Below, piece by piece: positions 1 through 6,434 of a stretch of DNA of 6,899 nucleotides. Within the stretch, counting starts at the first letter, position 1, and every line of letters begins with the position of its first letter. The notes under the pieces were generated by a model, which saw only the letters and a list, made by a program, of their open reading frames with translations, ran no database searches and was not told the DNA's origin. Origin of the DNA: Alphaproteobacteria bacterium (GTDB taxonomy: Bacteria; Pseudomonadota; Alphaproteobacteria; Holosporales; Holosporaceae); assembly GCA_016870135.1 (NCBI GenBank), contig VGCF01000039.1, positions 1-6,899 of the forward strand. Reading direction: 5' to 3'. The position numbers were made by a program, and so were the translations under genes.

Positions 1-80
1 TGATGGCACGGGTGTTGTTGATAGAACAAATTTATCGCGCCCAACAGCGTGCCCTGAATCACCCGTACAGTTTTGTCTAA
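1..80 (+). CDS. C-terminal end of an unidentified protein (truncated by window edge)
   Basis: The frame whose first full codon is at 3 stays open to a TAA at 78-80 and gives about 25 residues ending in ...QRALNHPYSFV. Its codons look coding-like (many purine-first codons), and the peptide resembles a C-terminal helix (VLLIEQIYRAQQ) followed by a short tail. The other two forward frames here look less protein-like. No family can be named from so short a tail. The ATG at 3-5 is probably an internal methionine rather than the start, since a 25-residue gene is less likely than the end of a longer one. It points the same way as mutL but is separated from it by about 370 bp. Confidence 0.5.
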   Translation, partial: MARVLLIEQIYRAQQRALNHPYSFV

Positions 81-252
81 ATGAGTCGTTGCGCCCCCCC
101 TTCCATCAGCCTGGGCCAAGGATTATTGCACGCCTCTGGCCGATGATGGTACAAAAAAACCAGAGAATAACCCCACAGAACAAGAGGGCGCTTCTGTTGA
201 TGCGACCTCGGCGCTTTCTGTCTTCCTGCTTCGGAGATTTCTATCTTCCTGA
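81..252 (+). pseudogene. Possible short frameshifted reading frame
   Basis: An ATG at 81 directly follows the TAA of the preceding gene and opens MSRCAPP. It then meets a run of seven C (94-100). Shifting frame by one base at that run gives a further ~53 codons, including DDGTKKPENNPTEQEGASVD, ending at TGA 250-252. The shifted frame has coding-like codon composition (GAG, AAT, GAA, GGC, GCT, GTT, GAT, GCG), but it has no ATG of its own. No Shine-Dalgarno sequence precedes 81. I recognise no family. It could be a decayed gene, a sequencing error in the C run, or chance. Another forward frame is open across 2-388 and a minus-strand frame across 77-310, but their translations look non-biological. 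Confidence 0.22.
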
Positions 253-400
253 CGATTGTGGTCTCTGTGGAATCATAGAAATGGCCCCTCTGTTTTTCTA
301 TATTGTGCATCCGGTGGGCATTGATTGTTTGGGAACCAATGGGCTGTTAAAAAGGATAAAATTTTACATTTTTTTTATGCTAAAATGATCCTAAATTTTT
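253..400. other. Intergenic AT-rich stretch upstream of mutL, no gene seen
   Basis: No coding frame here is convincing. From about 347 the sequence becomes strongly AT-rich, with a long T run and a TATGCT/TAAAAT -10-like string at 376-386. No good -35 hexamer lies 16-18 bp upstream of either, so a mutL promoter is likely somewhere here but cannot be pinned down. TTATGCTAAAA at 375-385 also occurs on the minus strand at the proposed fabH promoter. Confidence 0.3.
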
Positions 401-434
401 CCAGCCTGCCTAATCCGGCATAAGCATGGGCTGG
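401..434 (+). promoter_or_regulatory. Inverted repeat / stem-loop in the mutL leader
   Basis: CCAGCC at 401-406 pairs perfectly with GGCTGG at 429-434. Inside it, TGCC at 407-410 pairs with GGCA at 417-420 around the loop TAATCC. The 8 bases at 421-428 bulge out on one side. The element ends about 20 bp before the mutL ATG. The following TGTTTTG is too short a T tract for a convincing intrinsic terminator. It may terminate upstream transcription, structure the mutL 5' leader, or be a short repeat. The pairing is seen; the role is inferred. Confidence 0.4.
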
Positions 435-453
435 TGTTTTGTGCGATACGATC

Positions 454-2400
454 ATGATACGTCTGTTAGATCACCACCTGGTTAACCAAATTTCTGCAGG
501 CGAAGTGATGGAACGTCCGGCATCTGTTTTAAAAGAGTTGATTGAAAATGCCCTAGATGCGGGGGCAAAACACGTGATCATACGGTGGCGTCAAGGTGGT
601 CAGAGCATGATAGAGGTCGAAGACGATGGGGTTGGCATTGCTCCAGATGACATGCGTTTGGCATTGGCCCGACATGCCACATCAAAATTATATATTCAAG
701 AGGATTTATCGGCCATTTCCACCTTTGGTTTTCGAGGAGAAGCCTTGGCAGCGGTGGCAGCGGTGGCCAGAGTGTGCTTGACCAGTCGGGGGCAGGGTCA
801 AGACCATGCCTGGTCATTGTCGGTTCATGGCGGAATAGAACAGTCTTTTGAGCCGTCTAATCGGTCCCAGGGAACAACGGTGCAAGTCCATGATTTGTTT
901 TTTGCCACACCGGCCCGTTTGAAATTTTTACGCTCTGAATCGGTGGAAAAACAGCACTTGTGGGATGTGGTGCATAAAATGATTATTGCCCATCCAGACG
1001 TGGCCTTTTCGGTGCACAGCGATTCGCGCAGTATGGACTATGGTGTGGGCATGGAAAAACGGTTGAGCCATATTTTTGGCTCTTCTTTTCTGCACAATTC
1101 CTTTGATATGGATGCACAAAGGGATGGTTATGGTTTGCATGGATGGATTGGGTTACCCACACACCACAGAGCCACACCAGATCGACAATTTTATTATGTT
1201 AATGCCCGCGCGGTCAAAGACAAATTTCTGGGGTCTGCACTGCGTATGGCTTTTGGGGACACCATGCCAAAGGGTCGACATCCCGTGGGTGTACTGTTTT
1301 TAACGTTGCCACTGTCAGATGTGGATGTGAATGTGCATCCGGCCAAAACAGAGGTGCGATTTTTGGACACACGCTTTGTTCACGGATTTGTAACAGGTGT
1401 ATTAAAGCAAGAAATTTGGAAAAATGGCTTGCGTGCATCCACATGGGGGAATGGTGTGGACGACTCAACATCGCTGGGTGGGGCATCAACAGGCATGAAG
1501 GCCAGTGTTTTGCAGCAAACCGAGAATGGTGTATCTACTTCTGGTGGGGATCAAGGGGGTTCATGCCATTTTTCCCGAATTTCCAGGGGTCTTCAATCCT
1601 ATGTTCGACCTAATTCATCCCCCGTCTATCATCCATCCATTGCCAGAGAAGATCCTTATTTCATTCCGAAAATAACGTCGAAACCTTTGGCCATGATGGG
1701 TAAAAATACGCCCGCTCTTTCATCTGTCTCGTGTACGCCGTATGCATTGTTTGACTCTAGCCCAATGGATGGGAAAAAGCCTCTGATGTCCAATCATACC
1801 ATGCAAAATGGCGAACCGATTTTTGTGGATTTAGGCCAAGCCATCATGCAAATTCAAGACAGTTATATTGTGGCACGTTGCGATGCCGGTTTGGTTCTGG
1901 TTGACCCTCATGCCGCCCACGAGCGTATTGTTTTTGAATCCATGAAAATCGAATGGGCCAATGATGTGGGTCACATTGTGCCTTTTTTATTGCCTCCCCA
2001 GTGGTCATTAACGCCCACAGAGCAAGATCACATGCAGGATATTCAAGAAAAAATGGCGTCCTTGGGTTTTCAATATGATATGGATGGGCAGCAATGTCGA
2101 TTAAAGACGGTGCCCATGATTTTCCAAGCCTATGAACCAGAAGACTTGGTTCGCCAATTGGTGGCCCATATTCGGCAAGATGATTCGGTGCAAGAGGTGG
2201 TGTTACGCTGGCGCAACGATATGATGGCCAATTGGGCCTGTCGTCAGAGCATCAAATTAGGTCAATCCATGACCATAGAATCCATGAACATCCTGTTGCG
2301 TCGTCTGGAGCGCACCCCCCACGGGGCGCAATGCAACCATGGTCGCTGTGTGTACCGCATTTTCAAAGCTCAGGATTTAAGCCGTTTGTTTGATCGGTAA
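454..2400 (+). CDS. mutL: DNA mismatch repair protein MutL (endonuclease-type)
   Basis: MutL is the GHKL ATPase that couples MutS mismatch recognition to strand incision and removal. This 648-residue protein has the whole N-terminal ATPase: NQISAGEV (11-18), ENALDAG (31-37), DDGVGI (57-62), RHATSK (73-78), FGFRGEAL (91-98), GTTVQVHDLFFATPAR (140-155) and DVNVHPAK (291-298). A weakly conserved Ser/Gly-rich linker follows (about 325-450), then the dimerisation/endonuclease domain with DPHAAHERIVFE (484-495), ACRQSI (595-600) and CNHGRC (627-632). The metal-binding D, H and E residues of the nuclease motif are kept, but the usual Gln of DQHA is Pro and the usual Pro of C-x-HGRP is Cys. The ATG at 454 gives MIRLLDHHLVNQISAGEV, the usual N-terminus; a TTG at 439 would add five residues. 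No clear Shine-Dalgarno precedes the ATG. The length is normal for the family. Confidence 0.97.
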   Translation: MIRLLDHHLVNQISAGEVMERPASVLKELIENALDAGAKHVIIRWRQGGQSMIEVEDDGVGIAPDDMRLALARHATSKLYIQEDLSAISTFGFRGEALAAVAAVARVCLTSRGQGQDHAWSLSVHGGIEQSFEPSNRSQGTTVQVHDLFFATPARLKFLRSESVEKQHLWDVVHKMIIAHPDVAFSVHSDSRSMDYGVGMEKRLSHIFGSSFLHNSFDMDAQRDGYGLHGWIGLPTHHRATPDRQFYYVNARAVKDKFLGSALRMAFGDTMPKGRHPVGVLFLTLPLSDVDVNVHPAKTEVRFLDTRFVHGFVTGVLKQEIWKNGLRASTWGNGVDDSTSLGGASTGMKASVLQQTENGVSTSGGDQGGSCHFSRISRGLQSYVRPNSSPVYHPSIAREDPYFIPKITSKPLAMMGKNTPALSSVSCTPYALFDSSPMDGKKPLMSNHTMQNGEPIFVDLGQAIMQIQDSYIVARCDAGLVLVDPHAAHERIVFESMKIEWANDVGHIVPFLLPPQWSLTPTEQDHMQDIQEKMASLGFQYDMDGQQCRLKTVPMIFQAYEPEDLVRQLVAHIRQDDSVQEVVLRWRNDMMANWACRQSIKLGQSMTIESMNILLRRLERTPHGAQCNHGRCVYRIFKAQDLSRLFDR

Positions 2401-2430
2401 AGCCTACCCACGGCGGCGATTTTTAAGAGG

Positions 2431-2459
2431 TTTAGAAATCATTAATACTGTGGTATGGT
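2431..2459 (+). promoter_or_regulatory. Candidate promoter of pdhAB
   Basis: TTTAGA (2431-2436) and TATGGT (2454-2459) each match the sigma70 consensus at four of six positions and are exactly 17 bp apart. They lie in the 91-bp gap between mutL and pdhA and would start transcription near 2466. The match is weak, and read-through from mutL is equally possible. Confidence 0.35.
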
Positions 2460-2491
2460 GGTTTCTATATGGCTATTGAATAAAATGGGGT

Positions 2492-3538
2492 ATGACCTTA
2501 CCAGAATCGTTGTCAGAATCGTTGTCTGAATTAGGGGCAGAATCTGAAATGCAGGCGCATCCAAGCCCATCGGTGGCATCCAATCTCAGCATCCAAGACA
2601 TGAAGAATATGTTGGCACAGATGTGGATCATTCGCCGATTCGAAGAAAAGTGTGGTGAAATTTATACGGCTGGAAAAATCGCCGGGTTTTGTCACTTGTG
2701 TATCGGTCAAGAGGCCATATCCGTGGGGGCGTCGCAGGCCATGGGGCCAAAAGACACCATGATTACGGCGTATCGGTCGCATGGACATGCGTTGGCACGC
2801 GGTTTAACCCCATTTCAAGTGATGGCGGAATTGATGGGTAAAGAGGGTGGCAGTTCCAAGGGAAAAGGTGGGTCTATGCACCTGTTTCATACAGAGCGTC
2901 TGTTCTATGGAGGGCATGGCATTGTCGGTGCACAAACGGCGCTGGGGACTGGACTGGCCTTTGCCCACCAGTACCGTAATGATGGTGGCGTGTGCATGAC
3001 CTTTTTGGGTGATGGTGCCAGCAACCAGGGGCAATTTTTTGAATCCATGAACATGGCGTCTTTATGGAATTTACCTATTTTGTACATCATTGAAAACAAC
3101 GGGTACAGCATGGGAACGGCTGTTTCTCGCGCTTGCAGTGGTGGACCGTTGTATCAACGGGGAATGCCGTTTGGTATTCCAGGATCATTGGTCAAGGGTG
3201 ATGATGTTTTACATTTGTATGATGTGTTTACCACCATGCTGGAAACCATTCGCACCACCAGTCGGCCCATGCTCTTAGAAATTGACACCTATCGTTTCAA
3301 GGGGCATTCCATGTCTGATCCTGGAAAATACCGTACCCGAAAAGAATTGGATGAGGCCCGGTCTAGTCGTGATCCGTTATTTATTTTATCGAATTATTTA
3401 AAAGAACGGGGGGAAAGCGATGAGGATTTAGCCCAATTCGACCATCAGGCCAAAGACATTACAGAACACGCCTTTGCCATGGCCGATGCCGCACCAGAAC
3501 CCAGTACAACCAGCCTGTGGGAGGATATTTTACGATGA
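2492..3538 (+). CDS. pdhA: Pyruvate dehydrogenase E1 component, alpha subunit
   Basis: This is the alpha subunit of the heterotetrameric (alpha2beta2) E1. E1 uses thiamine diphosphate to decarboxylate pyruvate and reductively acetylate the lipoyl group of E2, feeding the TCA cycle and fatty-acid synthesis in the cytoplasm. The 348-residue product has the family core from about residue 32: IIRRFEEK (46-53), GFCHLCIGQEA (65-75), AYRSHGH (93-99), and the ThDP/Mg motif from GDG (173-175) to NN (202-203). The conserved C-terminal loop YRFKGHSMSDPGKYRTRKE spans 267-285. The length is normal for the family. The start is uncertain: the GGGG before ATG 2492 is only one base away, while Met20 (ATG 2549) has AGGGG 11 bases upstream. 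The first 31 residues are a variable, acidic extension containing a small duplication. It overlaps pdhB by four bases. Confidence 0.96.
   Translation: MTLPESLSESLSELGAESEMQAHPSPSVASNLSIQDMKNMLAQMWIIRRFEEKCGEIYTAGKIAGFCHLCIGQEAISVGASQAMGPKDTMITAYRSHGHALARGLTPFQVMAELMGKEGGSSKGKGGSMHLFHTERLFYGGHGIVGAQTALGTGLAFAHQYRNDGGVCMTFLGDGASNQGQFFESMNMASLWNLPILYIIENNGYSMGTAVSRACSGGPLYQRGMPFGIPGSLVKGDDVLHLYDVFTTMLETIRTTSRPMLLEIDTYRFKGHSMSDPGKYRTRKELDEARSSRDPLFILSNYLKERGESDEDLAQFDHQAKDITEHAFAMADAAPEPSTTSLWEDILR
2503..2526 (+). repeat. Perfect 12-bp tandem duplication inside pdhA 5' end
   Basis: AGAATCGTTGTC occurs twice in immediate succession at 2503-2514 and 2515-2526. It encodes the ESLSESLSE repeat near the N-terminus of PdhA and keeps the frame. 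The segment is outside the conserved E1 alpha core, so length changes here should be tolerated. If the true start is ATG 2549, the repeat lies in the 5' untranslated region. Confidence 0.9.
3519..3525 (+). promoter_or_regulatory. Strong ribosome-binding site of pdhB
   Basis: GGGAGGA sits nine bases before the ATG at 3535. It fixes that ATG as the pdhB start rather than the in-frame upstream codon at 3517, which overlaps this site. It is the best Shine-Dalgarno sequence in the window and lies within the last codons of pdhA. Confidence 0.8.
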
Positions 3539-4533
3539 CTGTTTTACAAGGCACCACCACTTTAACAGTACGCAAAGCGCTGTACGAAGCCATGGCTGAA
3601 TCCATGCGGGCCGATCCAAGGGTTTTTTTAATGGGTGAAGAGGTGGCGCAATACCAGGGGGCTTATAAAATCAGCCAAGGTATGTTAGAGGAATTTGGTC
3701 CAAAGCGCGTGATCGATACGCCCATTTCCGAATATGGTTTTGCGGGCATTGGTGTGGGCGCAGCCTTTCACGGGCTGTATCCTATTGTGGAATTTATGAG
3801 CTTTAATTTTGCCATGCAGGCCATTGATCACATCATTAATTCAGCTGCAAAAACCCTGTACATGTCGGGTGGAACCATAACCTGTCCCATTGTATTTCGT
3901 GGTCCAAATGGTGCAGCGGCCCGGGTGGCGGCTCAACATTCCCAATGTTATGCCAGCTGGTTTGCCCATTGTCCGGGATTGCGTGTGGTGGCACCCTATG
4001 ATGCGCACAGTGCAAAGGGGTTGTTAAAGGCCGCCATTGCGGATCCAAACCCTGTGATTTTTCTGGAAAATGAAATGCTGTATGGAAAATCATTTCCGGT
4101 TTATGAAACAGACCAACCCATGTCGTTGGACAAAGCCATCATTCAGCGTCAGGGACGTGATGTAACGGTTGTGGCCTTCTCCCTGATGGTTGAGGTTGCT
4201 TTGCAAGCCGCAGAAGTCTTGGATGAGGAGGGCATCGATGTCGAAGTGGTGGATTTGTGCATATTGCGTCCTTGGGATCAAGAAACCATTTTAAAATCCG
4301 TGCATAAGACCCATCGGTTGGTCACATTAGAAGAAGGGTGGCCTGTGTGTGGCATTGGATCAGAAATCATTGCGCACGTTACGGATCATCGTTTTGATGA
4401 TTTGGATGCCCCACCGGTTCGCGTCACAGGATTGGATGTGCCCATGTCGTATGCCGCCAATCATGAACGCATGTCTGTGCCGTGCGTACAACAAGTTGTT
4501 CAGGCCATACGCAGCGTGATGGGTAGAGGATAG
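3535..4533 (+). CDS. pdhB: Pyruvate dehydrogenase E1 component, beta subunit
   Basis: This is the beta subunit of E1, completing the ThDP site with PdhA. The 332-residue protein has the expected order of motifs: GEEVAQYQGAYKISQGM (34-50, carrying the Glu that activates the ThDP aminopyrimidine), DTPISEYGFAGIGVGAA (61-77), VEFMSFNFAMQAIDHI (85-100), FRGPNGAAARVAAQHSQ (121-137, with the conserved active-site His135), and DLCILRPWD (240-248) in the C-terminal domain. It starts at the ATGA overlapping the pdhA stop, with a strong Shine-Dalgarno, so the two subunits are probably translationally coupled. Many alphaproteobacterial PdhB proteins carry an N-terminal lipoyl domain and are about 450 residues long. 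This one starts directly with the catalytic domain, like Rickettsia. E2 (pdhC) and E3 (lpd) do not follow. Confidence 0.96.
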   Translation: MTVLQGTTTLTVRKALYEAMAESMRADPRVFLMGEEVAQYQGAYKISQGMLEEFGPKRVIDTPISEYGFAGIGVGAAFHGLYPIVEFMSFNFAMQAIDHIINSAAKTLYMSGGTITCPIVFRGPNGAAARVAAQHSQCYASWFAHCPGLRVVAPYDAHSAKGLLKAAIADPNPVIFLENEMLYGKSFPVYETDQPMSLDKAIIQRQGRDVTVVAFSLMVEVALQAAEVLDEEGIDVEVVDLCILRPWDQETILKSVHKTHRLVTLEEGWPVCGIGSEIIAHVTDHRFDDLDAPPVRVTGLDVPMSYAANHERMSVPCVQQVVQAIRSVMGRG

Positions 4534-4807
4534 AGGGGGGCTGTCAAGGATGTTCAAGGCCGTATCACTTGGATGAATAGGCAGCATGCTTTTTTCCAGA
4601 TACCCACCAAACCTATTCCTATAGAGAGGTATACGTCTGAGGAGACTTTGGATTGAATCCTCCCGATGATCTATTGTTCAGAGTGGCCAATCATTAGGTT
4701 GCTGGATCATCCAACACGAAGTGTTTGTTCCTTGGTTTGGTCTATTCCCACCAACCGTTTACCAGATCTATTTGATCAAAGGGCCCGCAGGCATGAAGAG
4801 GGAGGCG
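4534..4807. other. Intergenic region between convergent genes, no gene seen
   Basis: This 274-bp stretch separates pdhB (+) from the YqaA-like gene (-). Frames in it are short or give non-biological translations, and no tRNA-like T-loop/acceptor pairing was found. It should contain the terminators of both units, but none is convincing. AACAC-GAA-GTGTT at 4713-4725 is a small stem with a T-rich but broken tail. A six-T run at 4590-4595 follows only the palindrome AGCATGCT, which cannot form a normal loop. A small RNA cannot be excluded by eye. Confidence 0.5.
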
Positions 4808-5431
4808 TCAGATTGCGAATGTTTTTATACATTGTATTAAAAACACCAAAACAAATCCTGAAATCAAGAGGATAAAAAAACCACGTTTCATCCAATTCTG
4901 ATACCGATTCAGGATTTTTTGAGCCTGCTCTTGATACCGATGAAGCACCATGGCCAATAGACCGAACCGAATGCCTCTGGCCAATAGCGATGTGGCAAAA
5001 AAAGTCAAAAAAGAAAAATGAGTGATACCAGAAATCAAGGCCATGATTTTATAAGGTACAGGGGAAAATCCCTTGGCAATAATGGCCCATGATCCCCAGC
5101 GCTGCATAAACCCTTGCACACTGAAAAAAACCTGTTCGCCACCCAATAATGGTATCACAACGGATCCCCAATGATCGTAAAACCAAAACCCAATGCCATA
5201 GGCCACACACCCACCCATCGTGGAAATAATGGTGCACACAGCAGCCAAAAACCATATTTTTTTAGAATTTTTCAAGGCCTGTATAATAAAAAAAGGGTCT
5301 GGCGGAATAGGAAAAATACAACTTTCTAAAAAGATGATGCAGTAAAACATCAGGCTGTAATAGGGCGGCAAGAGAGACGCCGGTTGTGATGATTCTAGGG
5401 AAATCAGGGGATCTTTTGTTTGGCCATCCAT
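4808..5431 (-). CDS. YqaA-family (VTT/DedA-like) inner-membrane protein
   Basis: This is a polytopic membrane protein of 207 residues in the YqaA branch of the SNARE-associated/VTT superfamily. DedA-superfamily members are implicated in lipid flipping and envelope homeostasis; the exact role of this branch is not established. Diagnostic segments are FLESCIFPIPPD (34-45), GGCVAYGIGFWFY (73-85), KGFSPVPYKIMALISG (120-135) and ARGIRF (151-156). The first and third are the re-entrant-loop-like proline motifs typical of the superfamily. Hydrophobic segments lie at about 25-55, 58-85, 112-135, 138-163 and 184-203. The ATG at 5431 was chosen, 16 bp after fabH. A longer frame begins at a TTG at 5491, but it would overlap fabH by 44 bp and add residues unlike the family. 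No strong Shine-Dalgarno is visible, so coupling to fabH translation is plausible. Confidence 0.85.
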   Translation of the reverse strand: MDGQTKDPLISLESSQPASLLPPYYSLMFYCIIFLESCIFPIPPDPFFIIQALKNSKKIWFLAAVCTIISTMGGCVAYGIGFWFYDHWGSVVIPLLGGEQVFFSVQGFMQRWGSWAIIAKGFSPVPYKIMALISGITHFSFLTFFATSLLARGIRFGLLAMVLHRYQEQAQKILNRYQNWMKRGFFILLISGFVLVFLIQCIKTFAI

Positions 5432-5447
5432 CACGATTTGTCCAGGG

Positions 5448-6434
5448 TTATGCTCTGACAAGACAAGCCCCCCAAGTAAAACCCGCCCCAAAGGCCTGTA
5501 GCAGCAACAATTGGCCTGGCTTTATGGTGTTGTTTTGGCGGGCTTTCCACCACGTCAAGGGAATGGAGGCCGCAGATGTATTCGCGTGTAAGTCGCCTGT
5601 ATACAGCATCTTGCCATGATCAATGTTCATATCCGTGCACATGCGGTCCAGAATTCTTTTATTGGCTTGGTGGGGAATGATCCAATCCACATCGGCCAGA
5701 TTGATGTTTTTTTCCTCTAACAGGGCTTGGGTTGATGAAATCAGTTGGGATACGGCTTCGCGAAAAACGGCCTGACCATTCATGACAATGCATCCCATGG
5801 GGTGATCCGATGATGGTGTGGTTACATACAGGTCATGCAATGCTTTTCCATTTTTACCATCCGAAAACAAACAGTGACCAATGATTCCGCGATCGCTGGA
5901 TGCTGTGCGCGACAACATAACGGCGCCCGCCCCATCACCAAACAGAATGGCCGTAGAACGATCTGTCCAATTGATTAATCGTGTCATGGATTCGCTGCCT
6001 ATGACCAGTGCATGCCCCTTATTGGATTGCATTAAATAAGATTCCGCCATGATCAGGGCAAACAAAAATCCACTGCATGCCGCATTCATATCAAACGCAA
6101 TGGCGTTTTTTGCACCCAGACTATTCAAAACAATGGTGGCTGTGGATGGAAAGGCTTGGTCTGGTGTGGATGTGGCCACAATAATCAGATCCAGATCAGC
6201 AGCATCCATCTGGGCATCATTCAGTGCCGATCGTGCAGCGGCAATGCCCATATCGCTGGTGGTTTCGTCGTTGTTTGCTCTGTGGCGCTGGGTAATACCT
6301 GTGCGCGTACGTATCCACGCGTCATCGGTGTTTAAATGGAATTCAGACGATAATTGGTCATTGTTAATGATGGTTTTGGGCAGATACCCCCCCACACCTG
6401 TGACCATACACCGTTGATTAAAATAGGAAGACAT
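5448..6434 (-). CDS. fabH: Beta-ketoacyl-ACP synthase III
   Basis: FabH condenses acetyl-CoA with malonyl-ACP to start type II fatty-acid synthesis in the cytoplasm. The 328-residue protein shows the full thiolase-fold signature: IRTRTGITQRH (41-51), NAACSGF (117-123) with nucleophile Cys120, FGDGAGAVML (165-174), DWIIPHQANKRI (250-261) with His255, and HANTSAASIP (283-292) with Asn285. The Cys-His-Asn triad is therefore intact. The C-terminus is QAFGAGFTWGACLVRA. The start gives the normal N-terminus MSSYFNQRCMVTGVGGYLP. No Shine-Dalgarno is seen before the ATG; instead a TAA overlaps it as TAATG. In many alphaproteobacteria fabH follows rpmF-plsX and precedes ihfA. Here the upstream neighbour is a divergent gene and the downstream one is the YqaA-like gene. 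Confidence 0.97.
   Translation of the reverse strand: MSSYFNQRCMVTGVGGYLPKTIINNDQLSSEFHLNTDDAWIRTRTGITQRHRANNDETTSDMGIAAARSALNDAQMDAADLDLIIVATSTPDQAFPSTATIVLNSLGAKNAIAFDMNAACSGFLFALIMAESYLMQSNKGHALVIGSESMTRLINWTDRSTAILFGDGAGAVMLSRTASSDRGIIGHCLFSDGKNGKALHDLYVTTPSSDHPMGCIVMNGQAVFREAVSQLISSTQALLEEKNINLADVDWIIPHQANKRILDRMCTDMNIDHGKMLYTGDLHANTSAASIPLTWWKARQNNTIKPGQLLLLQAFGAGFTWGACLVRA

Noticed and set aside
77..310. Minus-strand frame opposite the region before mutL
   Set aside because: It has no family-like pattern and no Shine-Dalgarno, and its composition looks like the complement of non-coding or decayed sequence.
89..388. Open forward frame of 99 codons upstream of mutL
   Set aside because: Its translation is rich in Pro, Arg, Cys and Phe without a recognisable domain. 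It ends in the AT-rich leader, and a different frame in 85-249 has better codon character. It is probably a shadow frame, though not strictly excluded.
1214..1489. Minus-strand frame of 91 codons inside mutL
   Set aside because: It lies wholly within the conserved mutL coding frame and has His/Pro-rich, non-family sequence, typical of an antisense shadow.
2398..2430. Possible intrinsic terminator after mutL (GCC...GGC then TTTTT)
   Set aside because: Only three-base stems separated by bulges can be drawn before the T run, so it is too weak to call.
4620..4670. tRNA-like T-loop around GGATTGAATCC
   Set aside because: No matching five-base T stem, anticodon arm or seven-base acceptor stem can be assembled on either strand.
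4666..4875. Plus-strand frame of 69 codons after pdhB
   Set aside because: It runs into the 3' end of the convergent YqaA-like gene, shows no domain and lacks a Shine-Dalgarno, so it is probably chance.
5432..5491. Longer start (TTG at 5491) for the YqaA-like protein
   Set aside because: It would overlap the conserved fabH C-terminus by 44 bp and add residues encoded mostly by the shadow frame of fabH; the ATG at 5431 fits better.
6049..6417. Plus-strand frame of 122 codons opposite fabH
   Set aside because: It lies entirely antisense to the well-conserved N-terminal half of FabH and has no recognisable domain.
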